64,000 bases of DNA from Orychophragmus violaceus (taxonomy: Eukaryota > Streptophyta > Magnoliopsida > Brassicales > Brassicaceae), in assembly GCA_030180135.1 (NCBI GenBank), contig CM058237.1, forward strand, positions 106,097,904 to 106,161,903, in the 5' to 3' direction. The translations under genes and the position numbers were made by a program. Of this stretch, positions 1 to 11,738 are shown in pieces. The stretch's first letter is position 1. Each line of letters opens with the position of its first letter. The notes under the pieces are model-generated. The model was not told the DNA's origin. It searched no databases and was given only the letters and a program-made list of their open reading frames with translations.

Positions 1-1724
1 GATAGACCGGATCGAGAAAGTGTTTTTGATTGTTTGTGCTAGTCATAACTGAAAATTAAGATAAAAGGATTTTAGTTAATATGTTCAATATGATTAATCT
101 CGTATTAAATTTAATATGGTTAATCACGCATTATATTCAATAACCTAAGTTACCCTCAATAGAATATAATGATTCCAAGATCCACATATAACTAAGATTA
201 AAGTGGGCCACTGGCCGTCACCCAACCTTAGCTTATATCGGTAAGCCCTAAGTCGGCTAATTATATCCGTGATATAACTCTTGGTTGTGAATCTGGGCCC
301 GAGGCCCAATCCACTCTGATGTCTCAAGGCCCGGGACTCCCGATGGCCTAGTCAAGAAAACCAGACTATACAGTCATGTAATCATTAATGTCTGGGACTC
401 CCAATGACATTTATGAATCACAAACCGTCTTACTCACGCAAAAGCAGACATCCTCACACTGTAAGGCCATGAATGCAATTGAATGGGCTTTGACAGCTGA
501 CATAGTCTGGACAAGACATCCAACGCTTGATATTATTTGAGGTTCGTAGGTTTATTAAAATTCATTCCCAAAATAGAAGATTACTATTTCGGGAAACTTT
601 CTATTTATGGAAACCTACTATTTTTGGAAACTTTCTAAAATTGGAAACTTTCTAAAACTGGAAACTTTCTAACTTTAGAAATTTCTTTAAAATCCAAAAC
701 CCGCAAATTCAGAAAATTCTATTTTAAGAAACTTTCTAATTTCAAAATTTCGGAAACTTTAATTTAAAACGACTTTATAATTTTATAAAATAGATTTTAA
801 ATTATTCTGAAGAAAGACTCAATTAACTGGCCCAATTGTTTTAACTTCTTGGCCCGAGGCCCAAGAATTGGTCCATGTCCAAGACATGACCCAATTGTCC
901 AATTAATTGACATAACCGGTCTGGTTCATTAAAACTGGTCTAACCAAGTTTTAATTACTACGATGACCACAATTGTCAACCGGTTATTTACTAAACCGGA
1001 ATATCTCAATTTATTTGGTCCAACCAAATCAAATTAGAAATTCCTGGTTTAGGCACTAAATCCAATATTTCTTTCGACATTGGATTTCTTATTCCGGTTT
1101 AACCAGATTTAATAAAATTATTAAACCTGTTTATTAAACCAGAACGAAGATTTTAATCAAGTTTTGAACCGAACCGAAACGAACCGGTCACGGACCATCC
1201 ACGGCCGTGACCTAATTCACACGATCATAGCCGACCAGCCGCGTTCAATCCACGATCCACGGACGGCCGAGCCTCACGCGATCGGGATGCAGCTGGACAG
1301 GACGATGATCGGACGAGCTCGGGACGTGAGACGGTACGATCGCAGACGGGACGAGGCGCGACGATCCGATCGCTATCGATCGTGCGGTCCTCGGCTGATC
1401 GGATCGACCACGCGACGCGATCCGTGATCCGTCCGTGCGTCGTGTCCGATCCAGTCGACCATGAGCCGATCCCGACCCAACCGGCCATACCTCTCGGCCG
1501 TATTAACCAAACCGGCCAAGCCGGTCGATCCTCTACCCAGCCGATCGCAAAACCCGAGTCATATAGCTCGGTTTTGTGATCCAATTAATGTGTTTAGAGT
1601 TCAATTCTGATTCTTAACTGTTTTATCTTATCAGTAATTGATTCAAAAACAATTCTAAACAGATTAAACAACCTAAACATGAATCTAAAACAAGAAACCT
1701 AAGAACCAATGGCTCTGATACCAC
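1..1724 (-). mobile_element. Untranslated leader of a truncated Ty1/copia element
   Basis: Read on the minus strand this follows directly from the LTR at 1725-2364 and its primer-binding site. No copia protein domain is visible; gag would lie beyond the left window edge. A stretch near 276-350 matches, in reverse complement, the leader of the copia element at 47729-55057 (around 49260-49350), which supports a related family. The right part (about 1164-1560) is CpG-rich; its short reading frames overlap on both strands and show no family signature. Confidence 0.6.
1711..1723 (-). other. Primer-binding site, initiator Met tRNA type
   Basis: On the minus strand this reads TGGTATCAGAGCC, one base after the LTR end. 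This is the usual plant copia primer site complementary to the 3' end of initiator tRNA-Met. Its position makes the adjacent LTR the 5' LTR and sets the element on the minus strand. Confidence 0.85.
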
Positions 1725-2364
1725 TGTTGGAAAGTTCGGTTGATCCTGATTCAATTCTCATATTGATATCAACCTAAACATGCATCAGATCTAGGTGTTC
1801 TTATTTAGAAACATTATCAGATCTCACCTTATACCTGTTTATGCAGCGGAAAGAGAAGGTATGTTTGAGATCAGCAAAGCCACCAAGTGATAGCTTCTCC
1901 AGAGGTTCACACACGCACACCAAGCAGGAAGAGGCTGCTAGACCAGGGTGAGGAAATCGCAGAGAGGAGAGAGGGTGGCGCAGGGAGGCTTAGGTTTTTA
2001 GGGTTTCAGACTTAAGCTTTATTTATAAAGCTTATGTCTGATTCCTTATGGGCTTTTGGGCCCAAATACTAATCTGATTAAATCCCTTGGATTTAATCAG
2101 ACCCATTAATCTCTCTCCAAGTATAGTAAATGCCTAGCACTTTTACCGTACTTCTGCCTAACCATTCCTGCACATTTTCCTGTTAGCTTAGGCGTGTGAC
2201 CCATATGGGATCATATAATAAAGGCAATAAGTCCGAGACTTATAGATCATGAGCGGACTCTAGCAAGCCATCATGACCCCCAGTATTATATGACTTATGT
2301 CTGATCATTGACATACTCTTACTTTCTAGAGACAGTACCGAGATTACTGGACACAATTCCAACA
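1725..2364 (-). repeat. 5' LTR of minus-strand copia element (640 bp)
   Basis: The ends are perfect short inverted repeats (TGTTGGAA and TTCCAACA), and a primer site follows. A TATA-like AT box lies at about 2019-2029 on the minus strand. Splice-donor-like CAG|GTATAA and AAG|GTGAGA lie in the 3' part on the minus strand, in a context (TTCCGCTGC) similar to the donor region of the copia LTR at 47729. The element inserted just beside the primer site of the gypsy LTR beginning at 2378. Confidence 0.85.
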
Positions 2365-2373
2365 CTGATACCA
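2365..2373 (-). other. Remnant primer-binding site of the gypsy LTR at 2378
   Basis: On the minus strand this reads TGGTATCAG, four bases beyond the LTR end. The rest of the site was separated by the copia insertion ending at 2364. It suggests that internal sequence of a minus-strand gypsy element once lay to the left. Confidence 0.55.
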
Positions 2374-2377
2374 TTTG

Positions 2378-3252
2378 TGAAACCCTGACCCGGCCACCCT
2401 AGGCCGCGGTCGATGCGTTCCAGTGGTCAGGCCAAACCCTGGCCTGAACCTCCCTAAATTCCGTCCTATTTTAAATTTTTCCTTTTAGGACAAGTATTCC
2501 TCGGATCTTTCTATTGACTTCTAGTCTTAGATCCTTCATACTTAATATTACGCAGCGGAACTTTACTTAACATTTACATCGTTCTTCTAAACAACGATCC
2601 GTCCAAGAACCTCTTATGATCTTATTTAGTTTTCTTTAAAAATCTTTCGAGGTTCCATTACTATCTATTTGTTCTAACAATCTAAGTCTTGCTTAGTTTG
2701 TTCCGTTCACTTATTTCATTCTATCCATACTTTAGATCATTCGAGTACTTAAACTCACACCTTAGCATTTCAGGTGAAGTCGGTGTGAAGCTAGCTTGGC
2801 GTCCAGCTTAACTCGTTTGATCCTCGAACTCTTAGAACATACCTCCCTTGTACCTAGTCATTCAACCAACCATCCCCACATGACAAGGCGCAAGAGAGGT
2901 CTTCTAGTTCTTTCCTTTGACCACCTTTTCATCTCGATCATGCCTTAAACTCGTTTTCCCTTTATCATTTGTTGCCTTGACTTAACCACGTTTTGCTTCA
3001 TGCATCTTTTACCCTTAGACCGACCCAAGTCCTTTAGGTATAACCAGTTCGTGAACCGGTTTTTCCTTAGTATCGCCAGCCCAACGATCGGTACAAGGTT
3101 GGAATGATCCTCTCGATCACTTCCGTGGATGGTCTGATCCTTGGTTCGTACCGTCGGCCGTCGACCACACGATTTCCCCGATCCTATCCACGGTCTAACT
3201 CATGCCTTCCCGTTAGCCTGAACTTAACCACGATTGATCTTCTGATCAATCC
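2378..3252 (-). repeat. Gypsy LTR, left part (split by a nested element)
   Basis: It starts TGAAACCCTGACCC and runs to the target duplication AATCC at 3248-3252. The sequence resumes after the nested element at 9822, where a second AATCC leads on with the same text that follows this point in the paralogous LTR (near 4137). Together with 9827-11738 it makes one LTR of about 2.8 kb. Confidence 0.85.
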
Positions 3253-5354
3253 TGAAACGCCCCGACCCGGCCTTCCTAGGCCGCGGTCGATGCGTCCCAG
3301 CGGTCAGGCCAAACCCAGGCCTGAACCTCCCTAAATTCCGTCCTATTTAAAATTTTCCTTTAGGATTAAGTATTCCTCGGATCTACTATTTGACTTCTAG
3401 TCTTAGATCCTTCATACTTATTATTTACGCAGCGGAATAAGAACGATCCATCCAAGAACCTCTCATGACTTCATTTAGTTTCCTTATAACTATTTCGAGG
3501 TTCCAATTCCGATTAACCAATCTAACAACCTAAGTCTTGCTTAGATTGTTCCGTTCAACTTATTCAGATCTAACCAATCCTTAGATCACCTGAGTACTTG
3601 AACTCGTACCTTAGCCTTTTAGTGAATCCGGTGTGAAGCTAGCTCGACGTCCAGCTCAACTCCTATATTCGTCCAACTCCTAGAACATACCTCCCTTGTA
3701 CCAAGTCACTCAACCAACCATCCCCACATGAGAAGGCGCAAGAGAGGTCTTCTAGTTCCTTACTTGACCACCATTTGATCTCGCTCATCCCATTGCTTAG
3801 TTCCCATTAACATTCACTGTCTTGACTTATCTACGATTTGCTTCCTGCATCTTTTACCCTTAGACCGATCCAAGTTCTTTAGGTATAACCAGATCATGAA
3901 CCGGTTTCCCTTAGTGTTGCCAGCCACAACGATCAGTACAAGGTTGGAATGATCCTCTCGATCATTTCCGTAGATGGTCAGATCTGTGGTTCGTACCGTC
4001 GGCCATCGACCCAGTTCTTTTGACTGACCGATCCTAGGCCGCACGCGTTTCGACCACACGATCTCCCCGATCCAATCCACAGTCCAACTCATGCCATCTC
4101 GTCAGCCCGACTTAACCGCGATTGATCTTCTGATCAATCCCAACGGTATTTTGGACATGAACCCTCCAAGTCCGATAATCCCGTCACTCGCCTTGACCTT
4201 ACGCGATCACTTGGATCGCACCGCGATACCCAATCCATTATAACCGGCCTAAGTCTTATGGACCGCCCCGCATCATGAACCGGCCGTGGTCGTTACCGCG
4301 TACCGTCCGTCCATGCGCGGTCGTCCTACCTTCGTGACCAATCAACCCGCGACGCTAAGTATCAACCGCGGAAGCACGTACGCGTCCTGCGGGCGTAGCG
4401 AACGGCTTGCGGACGCACGCGACCATCCTGCGGACGCGCTTAACCGTCCTGCGGTTGTTGCGCACGTCCTGCGGATACGTGTTGTCGTACCGAGACGTCC
4501 TGCGATCGCCCAACGGTTGGTTATGTCAAACCGCGGACAGACACGACCTTTCACGAATAGACGCGACTGTACGTGAACAGTTGTGACCGTGCGCTGGGCC
4601 TTGTATAGTCTGCCGCGATCGTTCTGCCGCATCCGACCAATCTATTACGATCAGTCTGCCGATCTATCGGCCGATCATTCTGCCGGATAACGTAACCGCT
4701 CGACGTGACGAGAATAGGCTGCGTTGACGAGCGTACTCGGCAGCGATTGCGCGTCCCGTCCGTCAGTCGGTATGCTCCGTGCCGCGATCGTTGCCCATCC
4801 GGCTGACGCATGTTCCGATCGTTCGCGATCCTTGAACAGTTGCGTCAGTCCACGAAGGGACGCGATCGTCCGCGTAAGGGTGGGACGTCCGATCAGCGAA
4901 CGCGACCATTTGGAGATGATTCACGGCCGCTTGCACGATCGTACCGTCCGACCGTGTACCGCGTACATGTCCCCGATCGCCAATCTTACGTCAAGGCGCC
5001 ATCGACCGAGACTGCGTCTATCCGCCAAGTCTGCCGTATGCGATCAGCCTCCTTCGGTTTTATGTCCATCTGGACAACCGTGTGGTAGCGTCTGATCAAT
5101 CAGCCTATCACGCTTGGCCGGCAGTCGATGCGCGCGTCTTGTACGTCCGACCGCGCTTGACCACGATCATGGCCCGTGGCCGATCGTGGCCTTTGAGGAA
5201 AACTCGCCGAATCTTAAGCCAACCTACGGCCTAACACCCAGTCTACTCCCGGAAAAGAGATGAAGAGAATAGCGCTCGCGTCAGCCCGTTTGATCCAACC
5301 GTCGACCAAGCGGTTCACCGCGGTCGCGGTTGATCCTTGAGGCCGATCACGCAC

Positions 5355-5404
5355 CTTTGATGTGGTTGTGTCTTACCTTGAGTTGCGGATGCCTTACCGG
5401 CCAT
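5355..5404 (-). other. Relic of LTR-encoded Gag exon 1
   Basis: On the minus strand an ATG at 5404 opens Met-Ala-Gly-Lys-Ala-Ser-Ala-Thr-Gln-Gly-Lys-Thr and leads to a donor-like AAAG|GTGCGT. It lines up with the 51-nt exons at 19621, 29535 and 61629, but is 50 nt long, one base short near its 3' end, so the phase would change. The other LTR of this element has the same form at 9212-9261. It is either a family-specific variant or already broken; two short upstream ATGs are present. Confidence 0.5.
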
Positions 5405-5574
5405 CCTGCTTCTCTTGCGCCACCCACAAAACGCTATCCATACCACCGGCCTTCCTCTTCAGAACCCGGCAATCTCCCTCTCTCTATCCTTTCCGATTCA
5501 TGGCCAAATGCCTTAGAAAGATTTCTGGGATTTTTCCCTCCTTTTGGGCGTGCGCAAATTGGCCAAGGAATGGC

Positions 5575-5584
5575 CTATTTATAG
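5575..5584 (-). promoter_or_regulatory. LTR TATA box (CTATAAATAG)
   Basis: The same 10-mer occurs on the transcribed strand of several other LTRs here (9432, 26379, 29354, 61871, 62786), always about 95-120 bp downstream of a palindrome and upstream of a purine-rich leader. It fits the U3/R boundary promoter. Confidence 0.75.
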
Positions 5585-5679
5585 GCTTTCTTGGCGCCAA
5601 CTTCCTCCAAGTGAATGGTCATGAGTTGTTGGCCGAAAGGTCACAACTCCTCTTGGCGACCATTCGCTGGTAACCGCTT

Positions 5680-5704
5680 GGTCAGCTAGTGTCACTAGCT
5701 GACC
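5680..5704 (-). promoter_or_regulatory. 25-bp U3 palindrome
   Basis: The arms are GGTCAGCTAGTG and CACTAGCTGACC with a single central T: a perfect 12-bp inverted repeat. It sits about 95 bp upstream of the TATA box in transcription order, beside many AGCTGA/TCAGCT copies. The other LTR of this element has it at 9537-9561 with one mismatch. Confidence 0.6.
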
Positions 5705-5964
5705 AGCTGACCCAACACTTGAACACTCAAGCTAGCTGGGTTGAGCTGGCTGCCAGCTGACCTAGCTGACCAACTGGACTGTTCAGCTCGTTTTAGCTGA
5801 ACACTCTTGGTTCAGCTCGGCTAAGCTCATCTCCCACTGAACTTAGCTCTTCTTAGGTCATGGAACACTTCGTTGACCATCCTTGATCATGTGTTCGGTC
5901 TTATGGTTCCATAACAGCCCAAACGATTAGGGTGGGGTTTGTATCCCGGTTTGGGGATGTTACA

Positions 5965-6592
5965 AGTTCTACCCCCCCTTAAAAGGGATTCGTCCCCGAA
6001 TCCAACTTAAGGTGTTTACCCTGTTCAACTTTATGAACCATTGCAGACCTACTAACAACCCGAAGTGTCAGTATAACATAACCATTTTATGTTCTCTCCA
6101 TTCGGCCTAAGTCCATTTATGGCCGTCTCTGCCGGAGCCATTCATCTCGGATCAAGTCGCGTATGACCGGACTTTCCATTCCGTTCCCGTGCATGGATCA
6201 TCCGTGCCCAGCTTGCCGATCTTCGGTCAACCGCCCCAACGACTACCGTTCGATCGCGCTTAACTGTCCGAACTTCTCTTGCCCATGACTCATGGTTCAT
6301 CCCACACTTATCCCGACCTGTGGCTCACGGTCTTGGCTTTGGCCGATCAACAATCGAACCTTGGACTAAGCCGTTGAGAGATCCATACATCTCCTATGAT
6401 CTCGGTCCGTCAAAACTTAATCATTTCCCTGATTTTTGTCTTGCCTTAGACTTAGTCAATCTCGATCACAACCCTTACGGATTTGACCCGAAACTTGATC
6501 TCCGCCCTCTAAGGACTTGATCTCAGTTCCCCGAAACTTGATCTCCGCCCTCCACGGATTTGATCTCGGTTAAGGTTCTTACGCATTCCAAA
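5965..6592 (-). other. Polypurine tract and 3' untranslated region of nested element
   Basis: Directly next to the LTR (5965-5978) the minus strand is a polypurine tract, the plus-strand DNA primer of reverse transcription. The following ~600 bp resemble 63192-63800 (same GATTCGTCCCCGAATCC context) and include short direct repeats at about 6460-6570 around CTTGATCTCCGCCCTC. No coding signature. Confidence 0.7.
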
Positions 6593-7071
6593 TGCTAAGC
6601 AACCTAACCAATCCATACCCAAGATCACCTCGTGACGCTTGAGCTGGACCACCACTAGGCCAGCTGGCATACTTACGCCTCCTCTGGAGACTGGTATACC
6701 CCTAACTAAACCTAGCACGGGCATTACTTGCCCACCGGCCGCATTTACAATGCCTTGGCCCACGACTTGTTCCTTCTGGAACAAGCCTTTCCCGATCACC
6801 CGAGGACTCACAAAACTATGTGTGGCCCCGGAGTCGAACATAGTCAGTGTTTCTACACTTCCTACCACAACGGTCCCTACACATTCCCACAATGCATATA
6901 AGCCCCTCTTTATTCCCCAATATGCCATGCAGTAATTTGAGAAATCAGGGTTCGAGTGACATACCAATGATCACATCGAAGGAAACGGCCATGCCTGAAT
7001 CCTCCACGAGCTCATGGACTCGAGGTTTCTCAGTTGACCCTTGGCCGTAGCCGCGCGGTCACCCTGACCCC
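6593..7071 (-). pseudogene. Gag end / aspartic protease fragment (gypsy)
   Basis: Minus-strand translation gives the retropepsin core LTMFDSGATHSFVSP, where the DSG triad is the catalytic signature, followed by VVVQLKRHEVILGMDWLG. This matches the protease of the plus-strand copies at 14040-14330, 15690-15950 and 22600-22870. Similarity stops near 6593, where the RT region has been deleted. The upstream part matches the Gag C-terminus but carries a frame-shifting indel. Between the two lies an 88-nt insertion with GT-AG ends. As it stands it cannot give a Gag-Pol protein. Confidence 0.8.
6877..6964 (-). other. Putative 88-nt intron at the Gag-protease boundary
   Basis: On the minus strand the insertion starts G|GTATGTC and ends ATGTGTAG|GG. 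Removing it restores the exact junction seen in the intronless copies (GATCACTG then GGACCG). In the Gag frame retention gives a stop directly after Leu-Glu-Pro. It shares its 3' end (ATGTGTAG) and a central CATATTGGGG segment with the 102-nt insertion at 15553-15654, so the two are homologous. Confidence 0.65.
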
Positions 7072-7133
7072 AATCCACTTTTGGAGCCCTCGACCGTCCG
7101 TCCCGGTCATTCCGACAGCCCCAAACAACATGT

Positions 7134-9821
7134 CTAGGCTGTGGTCGATGCGTCCCAGCGGTCAGGCCAAACCCAGGCCTGAACCTCCATAAATTCCGTC
7201 CTATTTAAAATTTTCCTTTAGGATTAAGTATTCCTCGGATCTACTATTTGACTTCTAGTCTTAGATCATTCATACTTATTATTTACGCAGCGGAATAAGA
7301 ACGATCCATCCAAGAACCTTTCATGACTTCATTTAGTTTCCTTATAACTATTTCGAGGTTCCAATTCCGATTAACCAATCTAACAACCTAAGTCTTGCTT
7401 AGATTGTTCCGTTCAACTTATTCAGATCTAACCAATCCTTAGATCACTCGAGTACTTGAACTCGTACCTTAGCCTTTTAGTGAATCCGGTGTGAAGCTAG
7501 CTCGACGTCCAGCTCAACTCCTATATTCGTCCAACTCCTAGAACATACCTCCCTTCTACCAAGTCACTCAACCAACCATCCTCACATGACAAGGCACAAG
7601 AGAGGTCTTCTAGTTCCTTACTTGACCACCATTTGATCTCGCTCATCCCTTTGCTTAGTTCCCATTAACATTCACCGTCTTGACTTATCTACGATTTGCT
7701 TCCTGCATCTTTTACCCTTAGACCGATCCAAGTCCTTTAGGTATAACCAGTTCATGAACCGGTTTCCCTTAGTGTTGCCAGCCACAACGATCAGTACAAG
7801 GTTGGAATGATCCTCTCGATCATTTCCGTAGATGGTCTGATCTGTGGTTCGTACCGTCGGCCATCGACCCAGTTCTTTTGACTGACCGATCCTAGGCCCC
7901 ACGCGTTTCGACCACACGATCTCCCCGATCCAATCCACAGTCCAACTCATGCCATCTCGTCAGCCCGACTTAACCGCGATTGATCTTCTGATCAATCCCA
8001 ACGGTATTTTGGACATGAACCCTCCAAGTCCGATAATCCCGTCACTCGCCTTGACCTTACGCGATCACTTGGATCGCACCGCGATACCCAATCCATTATA
8101 ACCGGCCTAAGTCTTATGGACCGCCCCACATCATGAACCGGCCGTGGTCGTTACCCCGTACCGTCCGCCCATGCGCGGTCGTCCTACCTTCGTGACCAAT
8201 CAACCCGCGACGCTGAGTATCAACCGCGGATGCATGTACGCGTCCTGCGGGCGTAGCGAACGGCTTGCGGACGCACGCGACCATCCTGCGGACGCGCTTA
8301 ACGTCCTGCGGTTGTTGCGCACGTCCTGCGGATACGCGCTGTCGTCCCAAGACGTCATGCGATCGCCCAACGGTTGGTTATGTCAAACCGCGGACAGACG
8401 CGACCTTTCGCGAACAGACGCGACTGTACGTGAACAGTTGCAACCGTGCGCTGGGCCTTGTATAGTCTGCCGCAATCGTTCTGCCGCATCCGACCAATCT
8501 ATCGCGATCAGTCTGCCGATCTATCGGCCGATCATTCTGCCGGATAACGTAACCGCTCGACGTGACGAGAATAGGCTGCATTGACGAGCGTACTCGGCAG
8601 CGCTTGCGCGTCCCGTCTGTCAGTCGGTACGCTCCGTGCCACGATCGTTGCCCATCCGGCTGACGCATGTTCCGATCATTCGCGATCCTTGAATAGTTGC
8701 GTCAGTCCGCGAAGGGACGCGATCGTCCGCGTAAGGGTGGGACGTCCGATCAACGAACACGACCATCCAGAGATGATTCACGGCCGCTTGCACGATCGTA
8801 CCGTCCGACCGTGTACCGCGTACATGTCCCCGATCGCCAATCTTACGTCAAGGCGCCATCGACCGAGACTGCGTCCATCCGCCAAGTCTGCCATATGCGA
8901 TCAGCCTCCTTCGGTTTTATGTCCATCCGGACAACCGTGTGGTAGCGTCTGATCCATCATCCTATCACGCTTGGCCGGCAGTCGATGCGCGCGTCTTGTA
9001 CGTCCGACCGCGCTTGACCACGATCATGGCCCGTGGCCGATCGTGGCCTTTGAGGAAAACTCGCCGAATCTTAAGCCAACCTACGGCCTAACACCCAGTC
9101 TACTCCCGGAAAAGAGATGAAGAGAATAGCGCTCGCATCAGCCCGTTTGATCCAACCGTCGACCAAGCGGTTTACCGCGGTCGCGGTTGATCCTTAAGGC
9201 CGATCACGCACCTTTGATGTGGTTGTGTCTTGCCTTGAGTTGCGGATGCCTTACCAGCCATCCTGCTTCTCTTGCGCCACCCACCAAACGCTATCCATAC
9301 CACCGGCCTTCCTCTTAAGAACCCGGCAATCTCCCTCTCTCTATCCTTTCCGATTCATGGCCAAATGCCTTAGAAAGATTTCTGGGATTTTTCCCTCCTT
9401 TGGGGCGTGTGCAAATTGGCCAAGGAATGGCCTATTTATAGGCTTCCTTAGCGCCAACTTCCTCCAAGTGAATGGTCATGAGTTGTTGGCCGAAAGGTCA
9501 CAACTCCTCTTGGTGACCATTCGCTGGTAACCGCTTGGTCAGCTTGTGTCACTAGCTGACCAGCTGACCCAACACTTGAACACTCAAGCTAGCTGGGTTG
9601 AGCTGGCTGCCAGCTGACCTAGCTGACCAACTGGACTGTTCAGCTCGTTTTAGCTGAACACTCTTGGTTCAGATCGGCTAAGCTCATCTCCCACTGAACT
9701 TAGCTCTTTTTAGGTCATGGAACACTTCGTTGACCTTCCTTGATCATGTGTTCGGTCTTATGGTTCCATAACAGCCCAAACGATTAGGGTGGGGTTTGTA
9801 TCCCGGTTTGGGGATGTTACA
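7134..9821 (-). repeat. 5' LTR of nested gypsy element, inner end lost
   Basis: This copy of the LTR at 3253-5964 starts inside it at CTAGGCTGTGGTCGATGCG, so about 24 bp at the end that should adjoin the primer site are missing. The intact outer end is GGGGATGTTACA at 9821. TATA box at 9432-9441, palindrome at 9537-9561 with one mismatch, exon-1 relic at 9212-9261. Confidence 0.85.
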
Positions 9822-11738
9822 AATCCCAACGGTATATTGGACATGAACCCGTCAAGTCTGATAATTCCGTCAATTGCCATGACCTTACGCGATCACTCGG
9901 GTCGTACCGAGTGTTTATCGGTCGTACCGAGATCGTCGATCCATTAGCGCAATGGCTTGACGCAACGAGGATGCGGCAGCATCGCCGAGCGTACTCGGCA
10001 ACACTCGCGTGTTCCTGTTCATCAGGCCATCCGCGTCCTGCCGCGTTCGCTGTCCAACTGGACTGACCGCACGTTCTGATCGTTGGCGATCTTTGAACCG
10101 TTGCGTCAGTCCGCGAAGAGACGCAACTGTCCGCGTATGGGTGCGACGATTAGTAACCAGGCGCGACCATCCGGAGATGATCCGCGCTTGTCCGCGCGAC
10201 CATCCGGAGATGATCCGCGCTTGTCCGCGCGACCATCCGGAGATGATCCGCGCTTGTCCGCGCGACTGTACCGTCCCACCGTGTACCGTGAAACCCAATC
10301 CATTTTAACCGGCCTAAGACTTATGGACCGTCCCACATCATGAACCGGCCGTGGTCGTTACCGCATACCGTCCGTCCATGCGCGGTCGTCCTACCTTTGT
10401 GACCAATCAACCCGCGGCGCTGAGTATCAACCACGGATGCACGTAGGCGTCCTGCGGACGTCCATGTTCATCCTGCGGGCGTAGCAAACGGCTTGCGGAC
10501 GCACGCGACCATCCTGCGGACGCGCTCAACCGTCCTGCGGTTGTTGCGCACGTCCTGCGGATACGCGCTGTCGTCCTGCGATCGCCCAACGGTTGGTTAT
10601 GTCAAACCGCGGGCAGACGCGACCTTTCGCGAACAGACGCGACTGCCCGTGAACAGTCGCGACCATGCGCTGGGCCGTGTGCAGTCTGCCGCGATCGTTC
10701 TGCCGCGTTTGACCAGTCTATCGACCCGAGCCTTCTGCCGTGACGCGTCCGATCCGAGTGGTGATATCCGACTGTCGCATGGTCTGGCCGTGATCGGCCT
10801 GCCGGGTTATTCACGTCCGCCCCAACGGACGCGACATTTACCCATGCTTAACCGTCCAGCCCATTCCGTCCATGCGCCCAAACGACCCATTCCTCCCGTC
10901 AACCGGTACACGATCATGGCCTTTGGCCGATCGTGATCCTTATAGCACGTCCGGTTCTAAGCCAAACATTCCTCCTTACATCCGGTCCACTTTCCTGAAA
11001 CGTAGAAGCGAGAGATTGTATCCGGTCATGATGTAACCGGCCATCGGCCCAATGCCTTGTCCGTGGCCGAGAAATAAAGACTCGGATTCTAACCTTAGAT
11101 AAGTAGCGGTTTTGCCCTGGTCCTTAGCCGTGTTTGAAGCCGTTTCTCCCCTTTGTTCACGCCATGGACCACCAACTAATCCGCCACTTGATCCTCTTCT
11201 CACCGGCGACTTCTTTAGGTTGCCGGCTTCTCCTTCCCTCTCTTAAACTCTCGGTTTTCATGGCCTGTGCCTTAGAGAATTTCTGGGCATGTTCCCCAGG
11301 GTGTAACATGCGCAAAAGTGACCCCCAAGGGTCTTATTTATAGACCCAATAAACGCCCATAACCGCCCAAAGGAATGGTTGCCTTTTGGCTTGCGAATGG
11401 ACACCTTGCCCATTGGTGACCATTCGCTTATGGGGGTCTTGATCAGCTAGTGACACTAGCTTATCAGCTGGTTCAACACTCTTACACTCCAGCTTAGCTG
11501 AGCTAAGCTGGACTTCAACTTCACTAGCTGTTTAGCTCAGCTGTCTAGCTCATTTGAGCTAAACCCTTTGCGTTCAGCTCCTTCCCTTTAGGTCAAACTC
11601 CCGCCCAGCTGAGTTTGACTTCATTCTGCCCATGGAACACTCTTTTAGATCCTTTGGATCGTGAGTTTCGTCTTCTGTTTCCATGGACAGCCCAAAACGT
11701 TTAGGGTGTGGTCAGACTCCCGGTTCCAGGATGTTACA
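9822..11738 (-). repeat. Gypsy LTR, right part (continuation of 2378-3252)
   Basis: After the second AATCC copy the LTR continues to ATGTTACA at 11738. It contains a 33-bp tandem repeat (10161-10266), TCCTGCGG repeats (about 10440-10580), a TATA-like CTATAAATAAG on the minus strand (11333-11343) and the palindrome core AGCTAGTG-A-CACTAGCT (11445-11461). A decayed exon-1 relic lies near 11100-11166 on the minus strand: a Gly-Glu-Thr-Ala-Ser...Gly-Lys-Thr coding stretch before AAG|GTTAGA, with an early stop after the ATG. Confidence 0.82.
10161..10266. repeat. 33-bp tandem repeat, three exact copies
   Basis: The unit begins GCGACCATCCGGAGATGATC; starts at about 10165, 10198 and 10231 give a period of 33. 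The copies are identical, while this LTR otherwise looks older than the nested element, so the expansion is probably recent. The matching place in the nested LTRs has a single related unit. Confidence 0.9.

Larger units (their letters stand above)
3253..5964 (-). repeat. 3' LTR of nested gypsy element (2712 bp)
   Basis: It runs from TGAAACGCCCCG to GGGGATGTTACA and is followed by a polypurine tract on the minus strand. In minus-strand order it holds an AGCTGA-rich U3 (about 5690-5830), a 25-bp palindrome, a TATA box at 5575-5584, a leader with a relic of the Gag exon-1 motif at 5355-5404, then a CpG-dense stretch (about 4280-5160) with irregular TCCTGCGG repeats. Open frames in that stretch overlap on both strands and are not taken as genes. 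Confidence 0.88.
3253..9821 (-). mobile_element. Nested, internally deleted gypsy element with 5-bp target duplication
   Basis: The left LTR is 3253-5964, the right LTR 7134-9821, with only 1169 bp between them, and AATCC flanks both sides (3248-3252, 9822-9826). The internal part keeps a polypurine tract, 3' untranslated sequence, and a piece spanning the Gag end and protease. RT, RNase H, integrase, most of Gag and the primer site are gone. The right LTR also lacks about 24 bp at its inner end, so one deletion probably ran from that end into gag. The two LTRs look near-identical by eye. Confidence 0.88.

Noticed and set aside
1164..1584. Overlapping open frames on both strands in a CpG-rich stretch
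   Set aside because: No domain, Arg-rich in every frame, and located in the leader of a copia element.
4286..5673. Several open frames of 84-123 codons
   Set aside because: They lie in an LTR, are duplicated with changes at 8114-9530, and follow from CpG-rich low-stop composition rather than coding.
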